Assembly (NCBI RefSeq): GCF_000341285.1
Contig: NW_005178469.1
Span: 1-64,000 of the forward strand
Reading direction: 5' to 3'
Origin: Galdieria sulphuraria
Lineage: Eukaryota > Rhodophyta > Bangiophyceae > Galdieriales > Galdieriaceae
Length of the DNA: 64,000 nt
Numbering within the stretch: position 1 is the stretch's first letter; every line of letters begins with the position of its first letter. Positions 54,517 to 64,000 of this stretch are shown piece by piece. The position numbers and the translations under genes are program-made. A model generated the notes under the pieces. The model was not told the DNA's origin. It did no database searches and saw nothing but the letters and a program-made list of their open reading frames with translations.

Positions 54517-55135
54517 TCAGAAGTCTTCATCTAGTCGAAATTCTTGACTCGAAGGAAGCAAAGTCAATAAAGGTTCTCCTTGTGAGGTCTGAGAGCTCGA
54601 AAATCCGTCCAAAGGTTCAAACATAGGATGGAATAAGTTATCTTCGTTATTCATTCGTCCGCACACAGAAGACTCTTTTTCTTCCTGTTTGACACGGCAC
54701 TGGAGAAGAGCTTCTTTGAGTTGTTGTGCCAAACTTTGAAGACCTTTCATCAGTGGTTTATTCTTGGATGAACGAATTGAAAGCAAAATTCTCACCGAAA
54801 TATTCAGCTTCTTCTAATATTTCACCTAATAAACGAATATCTTCTCCAATATGGACAGTGCCACATCTCAAGTAGTTTAGAATATGGCGGAAGCGGTCTC
54901 CGTCTCTGTCCAAAAAAACATAACCGTTTTCATCCTTTAGTACAGAGTATTTTCCAGAGAACCAAGCAGAAAGCATGGAGTCAGAATATTTCGTGAGTGT
55001 ATCAACAGTTGTCTCAAAGTACTTGCCTCCCACGTTGAGTTTTACAACGGAATTTGGCATCCATTCCATTTCCAAAATGGGCAACGACATCTTTTTGAAT
55101 ATCTCGAAGTTGTACTGAAATAACCAAATTGCCAT
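54517..55135 (-). CDS. KCTD-type BTB (T1) domain protein
   Basis: Residues about 28-115 are a K+-channel tetramerisation-type BTB: SVVKLNVGGKYFETTVDTL, SMLSAWFSGKY, GYVFLDRDGDRFRHILNYLR and LLGEILEEAEYF. A 50-nt intron (GTGAGA donor after EYF) joins to GLQSLAQQLKEALLQC and a Glu/Ser-rich tail ending RLDEDF. KCTD proteins assemble as oligomers and often serve as Cullin-3 adaptors. No channel membrane segments are present. Starts are possible at 55135 or 55090 (MSLPILEMEW). Confidence 0.88.
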
Positions 55136-55945
55136 TCATTCCTAACCATCATGATTAGGAAAGAGCATACTGTTAATCAACTTGAATCTAGATAGATGAG
55201 GACCTTCTGTCAAGAAGAACCTTGTAACTTTGTAAAGTCTGTAATCAACTCCATTTCCTTGTTTTGATAAGATAGAATGATAGAGAATCATCCAGACTTT
55301 TGTTTCATTACTTTTACTTCACATTCTTACTTATAGTAAATAAAGATTTTTGCAAGTTGTGCACTTGACATTCTAAAAAAGAACAAATGATAAAAAGTAT
55401 CGAGTCAAAAAAATATTAGATGTGAGCTCCATGAGAAATGAAAGTTTGATAATTGTTTTTGTCTTGATAGAATCCGAGAAGGAAACGATGTTGATAATTG
55501 TCTTTTATGGCCAATTCGAAAAGTTTTGAACAGCCGCTATATATATATATATAACTGAGCAAGAGTATATCATAAATTGGCTTTCCCTATTCCTCTCAGC
55601 GACAGGCACTTGAACCCATTATTTCAAGTGCAGTGGCCACCAATTCGAAAAGTATCCTCCTCATCATCAATATTCAACTCCCACTAGAGTCAAGTGTACT
55701 CTGATATTTGCAATCTATCTTGAAAACAACCAGCTGTAATTTCATACTGGTCCCTCTTCAGACACTAAGTGACGATACCATCTGCTGCTACTCAGAAGTT
55801 TGACAGTGGTTATCAATTTCCATTCCACCAAAGAACAAAAAAGCACAACTGGAAACGAAACAGCCATTGTTGTGTATTGGAGACACAAAAGTTATTAGCA
55901 TAATGGTCATTGGCCAACTGAAGGCATAATCATTCTTGCTTTTCT
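55136..55945. other. Divergent intergenic region, KCTD protein / PSMG4
   Basis: These 810 bases contain no ORF that I can support. A short (TA) run sits at about 55539-55554. The distance is large for this window, so it may hold regulatory sequence or an unrecognised RNA; none was identified. Confidence 0.5.
55539..55554. repeat. Short (TA)n microsatellite
   Basis: This is a run of about eight TA units in the intergenic region, flanked by GCCGC and ACTGAGC. Confidence 0.85.
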
Positions 55946-56383
55946 ATGAAGGCATTAGCTTCGTCGACAGTTCATATGCTCCAAAGACACGAATTCCAGG
56001 AAACAATAAATGAGGATGTTGTCTTTTTTGAAATAGTTGAACTCACAAACTCGTTCTATGTGTGGATGGGAACCGAAACAAGTCTTATGAAGAGCCTCAC
56101 AGCTGCGTTTCCTGTTCAAAGTGTTCCACTTCACGTAACCAGCACAAAACTTTTTGGACCCAATGACGTTTCAGAACAACTAGCAGAACGACTAGGTATT
56201 TTATTTTCTTTCAAAAGTATGTTATTCATTCTTAGTTTAACAATAGCTTTGAAGTACCGATGTCCCTTTTTCATTAGTATTGGATTGGACGCTCAAGCAA
56301 CAGAAGCTTTCCATCTGATAGAGAAAAAGTTATTTGAACTTTTAGATTCGATTAGAGCCGATAACAGGGTTGGAAAAGAGTAA
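55946..56383 (+). CDS. Proteasome assembly chaperone 4 (PSMG4/PAC4-like)
   Basis: PAC4 pairs with PAC3 in assembling the 20S proteasome alpha ring. The visible pattern is VVFFEIVELTNSFYVWMGTETSLMKSLTAAFP, then SVPLHVTSTKLFG, SEQLAERL and, across an intron of about 51 nt, ALKYRCPFFISIGLDAQATEAFHLIEKKLFELL. The order F-VW-G, LA-RL, FISIGL, and a last amphipathic helix fits PSMG4. Sequence identity in this family is always low, so the call rests on layout. About 128 residues, the right size. Confidence 0.75.
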   Translation: MKALASSTVHMLQRHEFQETINEDVVFFEIVELTNSFYVWMGTETSLMKSLTAAFPVQSVPLHVTSTKLFGPNDVSEQLAERLGILFSFKSMLFILSLTIALKYRCPFFISIGLDAQATEAFHLIEKKLFELLDSIRADNRVGKE

Positions 56384-56671
56384 AATCGTTCTGTTAGTCT
56401 CTACACTTGGTTATTTGAAGGGACTGTGTACGTATGAAAGAAAGTATTTCAAATGGAGTGGAAATAGGGAGTAGGTGAGGATCATTTGTAATAGAGCTGT
56501 GATCGAAAACTTTCACTTAAGACTTGTGCGTTATGTTCTTGAGTCGTTAATTGTTTCTAAAGGGATTTCTATTTTAGTATTCTTTCCAACTACTGAATGA
56601 TACTACAGAATAAATACTTTGAAGAGTCAAAATCATTCTATTTTAGGAAAATTGGTTATTCATTTGTCACA

Positions 56672-59600
56672 ATGTCGGATGACAGCCAGAGTAGACGTAA
56701 CCTTGTTTTTCAAAGTGAAGAAGAGAGGAAGGCGGTTCAAAGAAAAATTTTGGCTGAGAAGTTTGGTTTGAAGATTGAAAGTGACGAGGAAGATATCGCC
56801 GTCACAATTACCCCAGAGACTACTGGAGACCACGTTGCAACGAGTGAAAGTTTGATACAAACACAAAGAACTGATATTTCTCAAGTCACTCCCAGTCGTC
56901 TTCCAACTTTTGATGAAATGTTCTCTGAGAAAAGCACCGATGTGTCTTTGAAACAACAAGACACCGCCACTACTCCTTCAACATGTGAGTGGAGTCCCCT
57001 AAAGATGATGAACGTGGAATACGAAGATGCAGTTCTTAATGTGACTCGCAAAGATCTTGCTCCAGTTGGCAGATATATTCCTAAGCGTGATGGCGTTTTT
57101 TTCTACGATAATCTTCAGAGTTCAACTGACGACCTTAGTGAAACTGAAGGGGACCTTAGAGTGACGCCCATCACAGTATACAATTCAGTGGCCAATGATT
57201 ACAACGGTAGAAGAATAGCCGTTAATAGCCACCTTATTACATATGCAGTGAAGAATCATATTCGTGTACTGTCCCGTTTTACAGCTTCCAAGGAACTGCT
57301 AAAGGGACATAACGATGAAGTGATTGATTTAGAATTTGCAAGATTTGATGAGCGTTATTCTACTTTGAACAATGATATTTTTGTCCTGGTATCCTCAGGA
57401 AAGGAAGGTTGTGTGTTTGTTTGGTTCCTTGAGGTAGATAACGAGAATGCTTTTCATTGTGTGGGTCATTTGAGGTTTGACCATCCGCAACGAGAAGAAG
57501 GGAATTTTTTTCGTCGTATTGCTTTCCATGGTGACGAAAAATATTGCAAAATTGCAGTAGCAGACGCAAAGACTCCAAAAATCTTTGTTATTATCACATG
57601 TAATATTACAAAGAGGTTACAAAACGAACCTGCAGCTTTTACAGCTGTACATGAAGAAGAAGAGCCTATCGTTTGTCTACAAGAAAGAATTTCAAGCTCA
57701 GAAACTAGTCATATGAACGATTTGATATTCAAAGATGCAGATCATTTGCTATCAGCAGGTATGGATGGAATTCTGTATCTTTGGTGTCTCTCAACGAGAA
57801 CTTTGCTGCTAAAATATGCACATTCGACTGTTTTGGAACCAATATCTTGTATTTCTTTACTACGGAGCTCAGTTGTTCATGATATGATCGTCGTTATTCG
57901 TTCCTCTGGTCATCATATCGAACTGTTTGAGCTTCGAACTCCTGATAGTGAATGGAATGACTGGAGCTTTGTTCTTTCACAAAAAATTACTTTGGAAAAT
58001 GTTACGAATGACGATGTTTCGGTATCATGTTGTATTGATGACCAAAATGAATTTTTAGTGTTCACAAACAGTGCATCGAAGCAAATGATTGCTTTACATT
58101 TTAGTTGTGAAGAGAAAATTTACGCAGATTTTATTTCTCGTTTTCAAGTTCGCTATCCAATCTTGTCATTCTGTGTGACAAGATGTGGTCGCAAGATACG
58201 TTATGTCAATGAAGATGAGAGCTGGGAAGGTTCTGAGATAAACTTGATCGAGGAGATTGGGATTTGGTGTGTACAACCAAAGTCAATTCAATATTTGCAT
58301 CTTTATGCAGATAAATGCAGACCGTCATCCAAATCCTTAGAGACTGAAATACTCGATCAGTCATTCTCACTATCACCTCATGGAACTGAGGAAGCAGCCA
58401 TATCGCCCAACCAAACAGACATCGAAACATTTGAAAGCTCTAAAGAGGCCAGTCAATCGGCCTGGAATACTTTGCATTCATCTGAAGCTGACAAAGAGAC
58501 GAATGCTGGATTGGATGAAAGAAGTAATGTAAACGTCGACCCCTTAAATACGTTCAAGTCCAAATCTGACAATACAGCAACTGCGGCATTTCCAAGAAGG
58601 AAATCGACTAGTTCAGGTATACGTATATTGTCCAAAAAGGAAGCTGCTGCCTCACAGTTCGGAAATACCAAACAAAGTCATCCTGTAACTATTTTGAAGA
58701 AACCTAGTACAGTTTCTCAAATCAGAAAGGAGACTGGTTCTTCAAATAGGGCAGATGTATATAACGCTGCAAGTCAACAGCCGTCACAAGTTTCAATAGA
58801 GACTTCTGGCATTAACCAAACCGCATCATCTGATCCTGGTTTTCAAAGAAACAATACTTCTTCAGACGCTTTTCATAAGTTTAAGCAACAAGTTTTAGAA
58901 GAAGTGGAACTTTCTTCGCGAAGGAGTTTCGAAGCAATTGCTCAGCAGCTAGAAAATGAAAGAGTACAAAGAGAAAAATTGGAAAGGGAAAAGTTAGAAA
59001 AGCTACTTGGAGCAGTCTCGGATACCGTCAATCATCGTTTAGAACAATTTGTGAACAGCGCCTTGGAGAAGGAAATAGAACAGACAGTGGTTCCGAGGCT
59101 AAGTGAAACCGTAGCGGAAACTTTTCAAAAGTGGACTAGGAGTGATAATGTGGAACAGCTTTTGAGTCAACTGCTTGAGGCTCAATTCGGAAATACACTC
59201 GATTCTGTTGTAAGAAAATCATGTGAAGAATTGTTTGAGTCTCGCTTGGTTCCAGCCTTTGAAGCAGCTTGTCGAGAAATGCTGAATCAAGTGGATTCTG
59301 CAGTAGTCGAAGGTTTTCAACGTCAAGTCGAGTTTCTTTTGAAGAGAGATTTTTTCGACCCTATAAGTGGCATGCAAGAGAAGATATCTTCCATTTTAGA
59401 GAACTTAAAGGTCCAGAGTGCTGAATCCAAAGAATTTTCTTCATACAACACACGAGATGAAACACAAACTACTCTCGTATCAAAGGAAGTTTTGCAAACT
59501 CAAATGTCGGAATTATTAGGACAAGAGAATTATGAAGGAGCATTCCTTTTAGCTCTTGGTGCAAGCAATTTGGACATCGTGGAATGGCTTTGCGAAAAGT

Positions 59601-59923
59601 TAGACTGCCATGCCCTGTTTCAAGCTGATGAGCCTCCACTTTCACAAGTAACATTACTTTCGCTCATTCAGCAGTTGGGTTTTGACCTTCAAAGACAAAC
59701 CGAATTGAAAATAGAGTGGTTGAAAGAAGCTGTTATGTTGTTGGAACCTTTGGATGAAATGATTCAAGACTATCTTCCGGATATACTCTCTATGTTGGTG
59801 CAGAACTTGCAAAATCTACTAGAAAATGGTATTCGTAACTCTCAACAGTCTCTTTCAACTCATTTGCAACGTAACATCAAAGTACTGCTTCACATATGTC
59901 GTTCGTTCGAGAAGAATTCTTAA
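56672..59923 (+). CDS. EDC4: EDC4/VARICOSE-like decapping scaffold
   Basis: EDC4 links DCP1 and DCP2 in mRNA decapping and P-bodies. One exon of 1,083 residues holds an N-terminal disordered region and a WD40 propeller (RIAVNSHLITYAVKNHIRVL; LLKGHNDEVIDLEFARFD; DHLLSAGMDGILYLWCLSTRTL), ending in the family motif LIEEIGIWCVQPKSIQYLHLY. A long Ser/Thr/Gln-rich linker comes next. A coiled coil follows (QQLENERVQREKLEREKLEKLL, SCEELFESRLVPAFEAACREM), then the conserved C-terminal helical domain (NYEGAFLLALGASNLDIVEWLCEKLD). The order and WCVQ-K-IQ-L motif are those of EDC4/VCS. ATG 56672 is the best start; an upstream ATG at 56597 is cut by an acceptor-like site. Confidence 0.92.
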   Translation: MSDDSQSRRNLVFQSEEERKAVQRKILAEKFGLKIESDEEDIAVTITPETTGDHVATSESLIQTQRTDISQVTPSRLPTFDEMFSEKSTDVSLKQQDTATTPSTCEWSPLKMMNVEYEDAVLNVTRKDLAPVGRYIPKRDGVFFYDNLQSSTDDLSETEGDLRVTPITVYNSVANDYNGRRIAVNSHLITYAVKNHIRVLSRFTASKELLKGHNDEVIDLEFARFDERYSTLNNDIFVLVSSGKEGCVFVWFLEVDNENAFHCVGHLRFDHPQREEGNFFRRIAFHGDEKYCKIAVADAKTPKIFVIITCNITKRLQNEPAAFTAVHEEEEPIVCLQERISSSETSHMNDLIFKDADHLLSAGMDGILYLWCLSTRTLLLKYAHSTVLEPISCISLLRSSVVHDMIVVIRSSGHHIELFELRTPDSEWNDWSFVLSQKITLENVTNDDVSVSCCIDDQNEFLVFTNSASKQMIALHFSCEEKIYADFISRFQVRYPILSFCVTRCGRKIRYVNEDESWEGSEINLIEEIGIWCVQPKSIQYLHLYADKCRPSSKSLETEILDQSFSLSPHGTEEAAISPNQTDIETFESSKEASQSAWNTLHSSEADKETNAGLDERSNVNVDPLNTFKSKSDNTATAAFPRRKSTSSGIRILSKKEAAASQFGNTKQSHPVTILKKPSTVSQIRKETGSSNRADVYNAASQQPSQVSIETSGINQTASSDPGFQRNNTSSDAFHKFKQQVLEEVELSSRRSFEAIAQQLENERVQREKLEREKLEKLLGAVSDTVNHRLEQFVNSALEKEIEQTVVPRLSETVAETFQKWTRSDNVEQLLSQLLEAQFGNTLDSVVRKSCEELFESRLVPAFEAACREMLNQVDSAVVEGFQRQVEFLLKRDFFDPISGMQEKISSILENLKVQSAESKEFSSYNTRDETQTTLVSKEVLQTQMSELLGQENYEGAFLLALGASNLDIVEWLCEKLDCHALFQADEPPLSQVTLLSLIQQLGFDLQRQTELKIEWLKEAVMLLEPLDEMIQDYLPDILSMLVQNLQNLLENGIRNSQQSLSTHLQRNIKVLLHICRSFEKNS

Positions 59924-59963
59924 TTGATTGGACAAAAGTTCACTCAACTGCCTATGCAGTTTG

Positions 59964-62900
59964 ATGCTTTCAAAGAATATGATAACAAAGAGTAAATTAG
60001 ACAGGCTTTTTGAGTTACTAGAACAGGGAGCAAGTTCTTCTATAAGAGGAATTGCTGCTGAACAAATAGGTCACGTAAGAGAGCGAGAGAGAGTTTGTGA
60101 CAGTTGTAAACATCCTTAACTTTTTGTTCTAGTTGGCTGCTCAACACCCTTCTCAAACAGAACAAATTATAAATAGAATTACAGAAATAGTATTGTACAA
60201 GAAATCTTGGTCTTCCCGGGTTTCTGCAGCATATGCTTTAGGTATCATAGCTAGCCAGTCACCTAAAAAGTCCAAGAGCGTCGTCTTGGAACCTTTCCCG
60301 TCGTCCACTGAGTTAGGGCATAGGAAAAGAAAGTGGAAACAAGATACTGCTTCTAGTTTTCTTCGACTTGAAGATTTGAATATGAACGATATAGTAAGGA
60401 AGGGTGGTAGATTGTTGGGTTCTTCTGGGGAAGAGTTGGCTTCTACAAATAATGAAGATGCAGAACAGCAATTTAAGAGAATTCATTCTATATTAGGCGA
60501 CTATCATCTTTCGGAAAACATTGTTTCGAATGAAGATTTTCAAGGAGAGACGGAACCCGTCTCTAGTTGGAAACCCAAGTTGAACGTATTTGACAAAGAG
60601 GGACTCATTAATAACGATAACTCAACACAAGGCACAAAGGAAGAAGCTCCTATTGTTATGTTAGAAGATTCCGGTTCTGTCCCTGAATGGATTTTTTGTC
60701 AATGTTTTAGCAAGTTAAGAAATAATATGTTTTCACTGGATTGGGAAGTTCGTCACGGCGCTGCTACTGGTCTTCGTGAGCTATTAAAGTATCAGGCAAC
60801 AGAAGCCTGTTTAGATGTCTTTTATTCTTTAGAAGCCAATAGAATACTCTTAGAGGATATTGCTTGTCGTCTACTGATTCTTTTAGCAGTGGACAGGTAC
60901 ATGTTGCCAAACAATTGTATTTGCATATCGTTTATACTCACTTTGTCTGCAAGATTTTGTGACTTTAGTGGTACAGTAACTGTGGCTCCAGTTCGAGAAG
61001 CAGCTTCGATGGCATTGGCAACAGTGGCATTGCACTTGGATATTGATCGTGTAGAACAGATTGGTCTATATATCAACATTTTAGCTCATTCAGATAGTTG
61101 GGAGGCAAGTCATTGTTGGTTGTCAAGTGAATGAGTTCTTATTTCTGTTTAGGTTGTTCATGCCGCATACATCAGTATGCAGTATATTTTTGCTGCCTTA
61201 AGTTCATCTTCTTCTATTGTCATTTCCTTATTGAAATACTCTTTTGATGATATCACGAGAGGTTTATTATCTGAAGATCATGATATTTGTGCAGCTGCAG
61301 CAAGATGTTTGTTTCCAGTCGTCGATATCATTGCGAGAGATTCCACCGAAAGCTCTATACCGTTTGAGAAGCTTTGTGATTCTTTGTGGCAAGTAATTTC
61401 TTCTTGTGATGAGGATAACTCTGGTGTATGTGATTGTTTGGAGTTAATTTGCCGACTATACAAATGTGTGTTACAGAGAAATATGGAAAATGCAAATTCA
61501 TGGTTTTCCAATCATGTATATCAAGTATTTCCGTTTATGTTACACAATAATCCTTTTATACGAGAGGCTTCTCGAATATTGGTGACTGAAATACTTGAGA
61601 ATAATAAGAACTTGGGTAATCAACCCTTGTTTACTATTCAACAATGTCGACAATGGATCTCTATTCTGGTTGCTTTATTATTTATAGAGAAAGATGATTG
61701 TTTTGTTGAAACCATCTTAAATAAGCTCGGAGATGTTCTACATTGGTATGATGAGACAGATCTCTTTTCCAGCAATATATTATCTCGGATACTTGAACTT
61801 TGTTTTCAACGATCGTTCAAGAATAGCCTTGATGTCATTTCGACACTTTTGAGAGAAGAAGATATTTTGACATTTTCTGGGTTTCAGGAGGTTGTTTCTG
61901 AAATTGCTGATACTGAAAGACGTTATGGTGATAGAGAAGGAAGATTTCTACGTTTTCAACAAAATGTTTGTAGAATGATTGCCATTTTGTTTTTAGAACG
62001 AAAAGAACAGTCAAAGATTCTTTGTGTAAGAAAATTATCGCGTGATCAAGCTTTAGATTTTCTAAATGTTCGAATAGGAAACATTGAAGAGTTATCTGCA
62101 TTCTTCTTCTGTGTTTAGTTTGACCGCAGCTTGTCACATTATCAGATATTGGTATCCTCAAGCAGTTGATTCTTCTCATCGGGAAGAAGTCATGAAGATT
62201 CTTTTTTCAAAGTTGGAACAATTCGAACAAAACTCTTCAGATGATGTTCATTTTGATGAAGAGGCCGCCAATAGTTATCAGCTGTTTAATGATATCTTAA
62301 GTATCGAGAAACATCTTTCTTCTGGGAAGAAATCGAAACAGAAATACAGCAATACGATTTTAGATGGTTCACTAATTCAATTATGTGAAAAAGGCATTCA
62401 AGGTTGTGAACAGGGAGACTATTTTCAAGTTTCTTGTCTTTTATCTGAAATAAGTGGCAATTATATGCCGTATTTGCAGGAGTTGAGTGCACGTGATACT
62501 TGGAAAGGTAGCAAAAGCAGCCATACTGATAAGGATAGTGTTTTACATGCTGTCATTTGGAGAGTAGTGAACTATTTGACTAGTTACAAATCTCGTCGTA
62601 CTGAATTTATTTTACAGTCCCAAATTGTCATAGTTTGTTCTATCATTCTCTCTCAAAATATTGCTCGACAAGATGAAAACGACAATTGTGTTCCTCGTGA
62701 AGAAGAAATCAAACTACCGAACAAGTTAACTCCTTATTTATTAGCAATGATGAATGGATTGAGATATTCATCTTGTATTTATTTGCAGCAACTTTCTGCT
62801 TCTACTTTAGCATTCACATGCCAGCTCTTGGTGAAGAAAGATAAAATGAAGGCAATTGCGAAGATTGTTGAAAACCTGTTCAACTATCTTATAGATGCCT

Positions 62901-64000
62901 TGAAGATTGAGTCAGAAGATTGGCAGTGTTCTCAAATGGACGGTGTGTTGCTTGCCTGGAAGGAAATCTGTAGAGCATTTGGCTGCAAACTACTCGTATC
63001 ACTACCAAAAGTGAATGAACTTTGTGTGCAAGTTTTAGAAAACCTCCCTGATACCCTGGAGAATACGCCGACCCAAGTAGCAAATGCTTTGTCCTTTCTG
63101 AAATATACTTTCAAATGGTGGCACTCATCACTCTTCAAGCATTGTAACGATGCAGTCCAGAAACTAACTTTATTTTGTGGCCTACAATATCATGTTACAG
63201 ACTTTGATATTCTCAATGTCGCAACAGATGCATTATCAGAAATGATATTTTGTTTTCACGACTTTCTTATTCATGTTGTGAGACATTTATTGCCCATTTT
63301 GGATAGCAATCATAAGATGGAACGTAGCGAAGAAAGTATCTTGTATGCTTTGAGGGCTGTTCATAAGGTTGTGTTGAAATTAGGGAATGAAATGATTCCA
63401 TACGTTTCCTTATTTTTGATGCCGTTGGTTAGTAGAATGACGCATCAAAATACCGAAATTCGGGTTATAGCATCAGAAACTTTCGGTCTGTTGTTACGTT
63501 TGCTACCGTTAGAAGATAATACAGTGAAACTTGCAGAAAGTGAAAAGTGGCTGGATGACCCTGAGTGGCAGTTGCAAAGAGAAAATGCCAAATCATTTAT
63601 ACATCAGTTATTAGGATGGAAAGCTAGGGAACCTTACAACTTGCCCGTGCAATTGGAAGGAAACATTCAGTTGAGAGAGTATCAAAGACAAGGATTGGAG
63701 TGGTTAGCTTTTCTGAAGAGATATGGACTTCATGGTTTACTTTGCGATGACATGGGATTAGGGAAGACTTTGATGACTTTGTGTATAATCGTTGGCGATA
63801 CTGTGGAATGGAAGAATTATGGATTTCAAAAGCATTCTCTTGTTATTGCACCTTCTTCAGTTACAGCACATTGGTTTCAAGAGGCCAAGAGGTTCTTCGG
63901 TTCTTCCTTATCCAATGTAATATTATATGCAGACTCCGCAAAGAAGAGAAAGAAACGGCTGGCGAGCTTTGAGTCATCACCTTTAATCATTACTTCCTAT
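59964..64000 (+). CDS. BTAF1: BTAF1/MOT1, TBP-removing Swi2/Snf2 ATPase (partial, 3' end outside window)
   Basis: MOT1 strips TBP from DNA. The N-terminus KSKLDRLFELLEQGASSSIRGIAAEQIGH is the family opening. HEAT repeats follow, with DWEVRHGAATGLRELLKYQ and CDFSGTVTVAPVREAASMAL. The Snf2 domain begins QLREYQRQGLEWLAFLKRYGLHGLLCDDMGLGKT (Walker A), then SLVIAPSSVTAHWFQEAKRFF. Introns lie at 60075-60132, about 60897-60951, about 61106-61152, and 62026-62077 (52 nt, CTAAAT branch-like motif). The last replaces an apparent stop near 62116 and joins SKILC to ETLKSYLHSSSVFSLTAACH. The coding region then stays open to the window edge. The start is 40 bp after the EDC4 stop. Confidence 0.94.

Noticed and set aside
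62026-62118. Premature stop in MOT1
   Set aside because: A 52-nt intron (62026-62077) puts the downstream sequence in an open frame that continues to the window edge.
1-64000. CRISPR arrays, tRNA or rRNA genes, insertion sequences, LTR or other virus-like elements
   Set aside because: None was recognised by eye on either strand. A covariance-model tRNA scan and a repeat-library search were not possible here and would be the decisive tests.

Overview
The window is a gene-dense eukaryotic nuclear segment. Very short introns (about 43 to 65 nt, GT...AG, often with a CTAAY branch-like motif), several introns in small genes, intergenic gaps down to 2 bp and a plastid-type DUF3110 protein beside ordinary eukaryotic housekeeping genes fit a Cyanidiophyceae red alga of the Galdieria type. 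This assignment is inferred from gene architecture and has not been tested by comparison.

Layout. 0-8 kb: mitochondrial dihydroorotate dehydrogenase (-), a poorly resolved stretch, a secreted Cys/Gln-rich protein (-), another poorly resolved stretch, and a CaMKK/GRIK-like kinase (+). 8-14 kb: CUE-domain protein and clathrin heavy chain (both -; clathrin contains the only N gap). 14-20 kb: CTR9, OS-9-like ER lectin and a mitochondrial carrier (all +). 20-30 kb: ubiquitin protease (-), cyclin H and a ChaN-like protein (+), small basic protein (-), RED/IK splicing factor (+), casein kinase 1 (-), NAA30 acetyltransferase (+). 30-38 kb: plastid DUF3110 protein (-), ABCG transporter (+), a novel-looking protein ending in a bacterial-type xanthine phosphoribosyltransferase (+), ABHD18-like hydrolase (+), polyprenyl diphosphate synthase (-). 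38-41 kb: gene-poor, one orphan ORF. 41-47 kb: MFS transporter (+), then PSS, TRM6 and SGT in a tight minus-strand tandem. 47-64 kb: NOT1 (+), NHP2 (+), KCTD-type BTB protein (-), PSMG4 (+), EDC4 (+), and BTAF1/MOT1 (+, cut by the window edge).

Functional themes are mostly housekeeping: transcription (CTR9, cyclin H, MOT1), mRNA decay (NOT1, EDC4), splicing, snoRNP and tRNA modification (RED, NHP2, TRM6), proteostasis (OS-9, USP, CUE protein, SGT, PSMG4), trafficking (clathrin) and lipid/isoprenoid metabolism (PSS, prenyl synthase). No rRNA, tRNA, CRISPR, transposon or virus-like element was recognised by eye. The most unusual items are the XPRT fusion protein, the extremely short intergenic distances (including an overlapping stop/start), the symmetric-exon Cys/Gln-rich secreted protein, and an unusually long NOT1 intron that can hold a stop-containing cassette exon.
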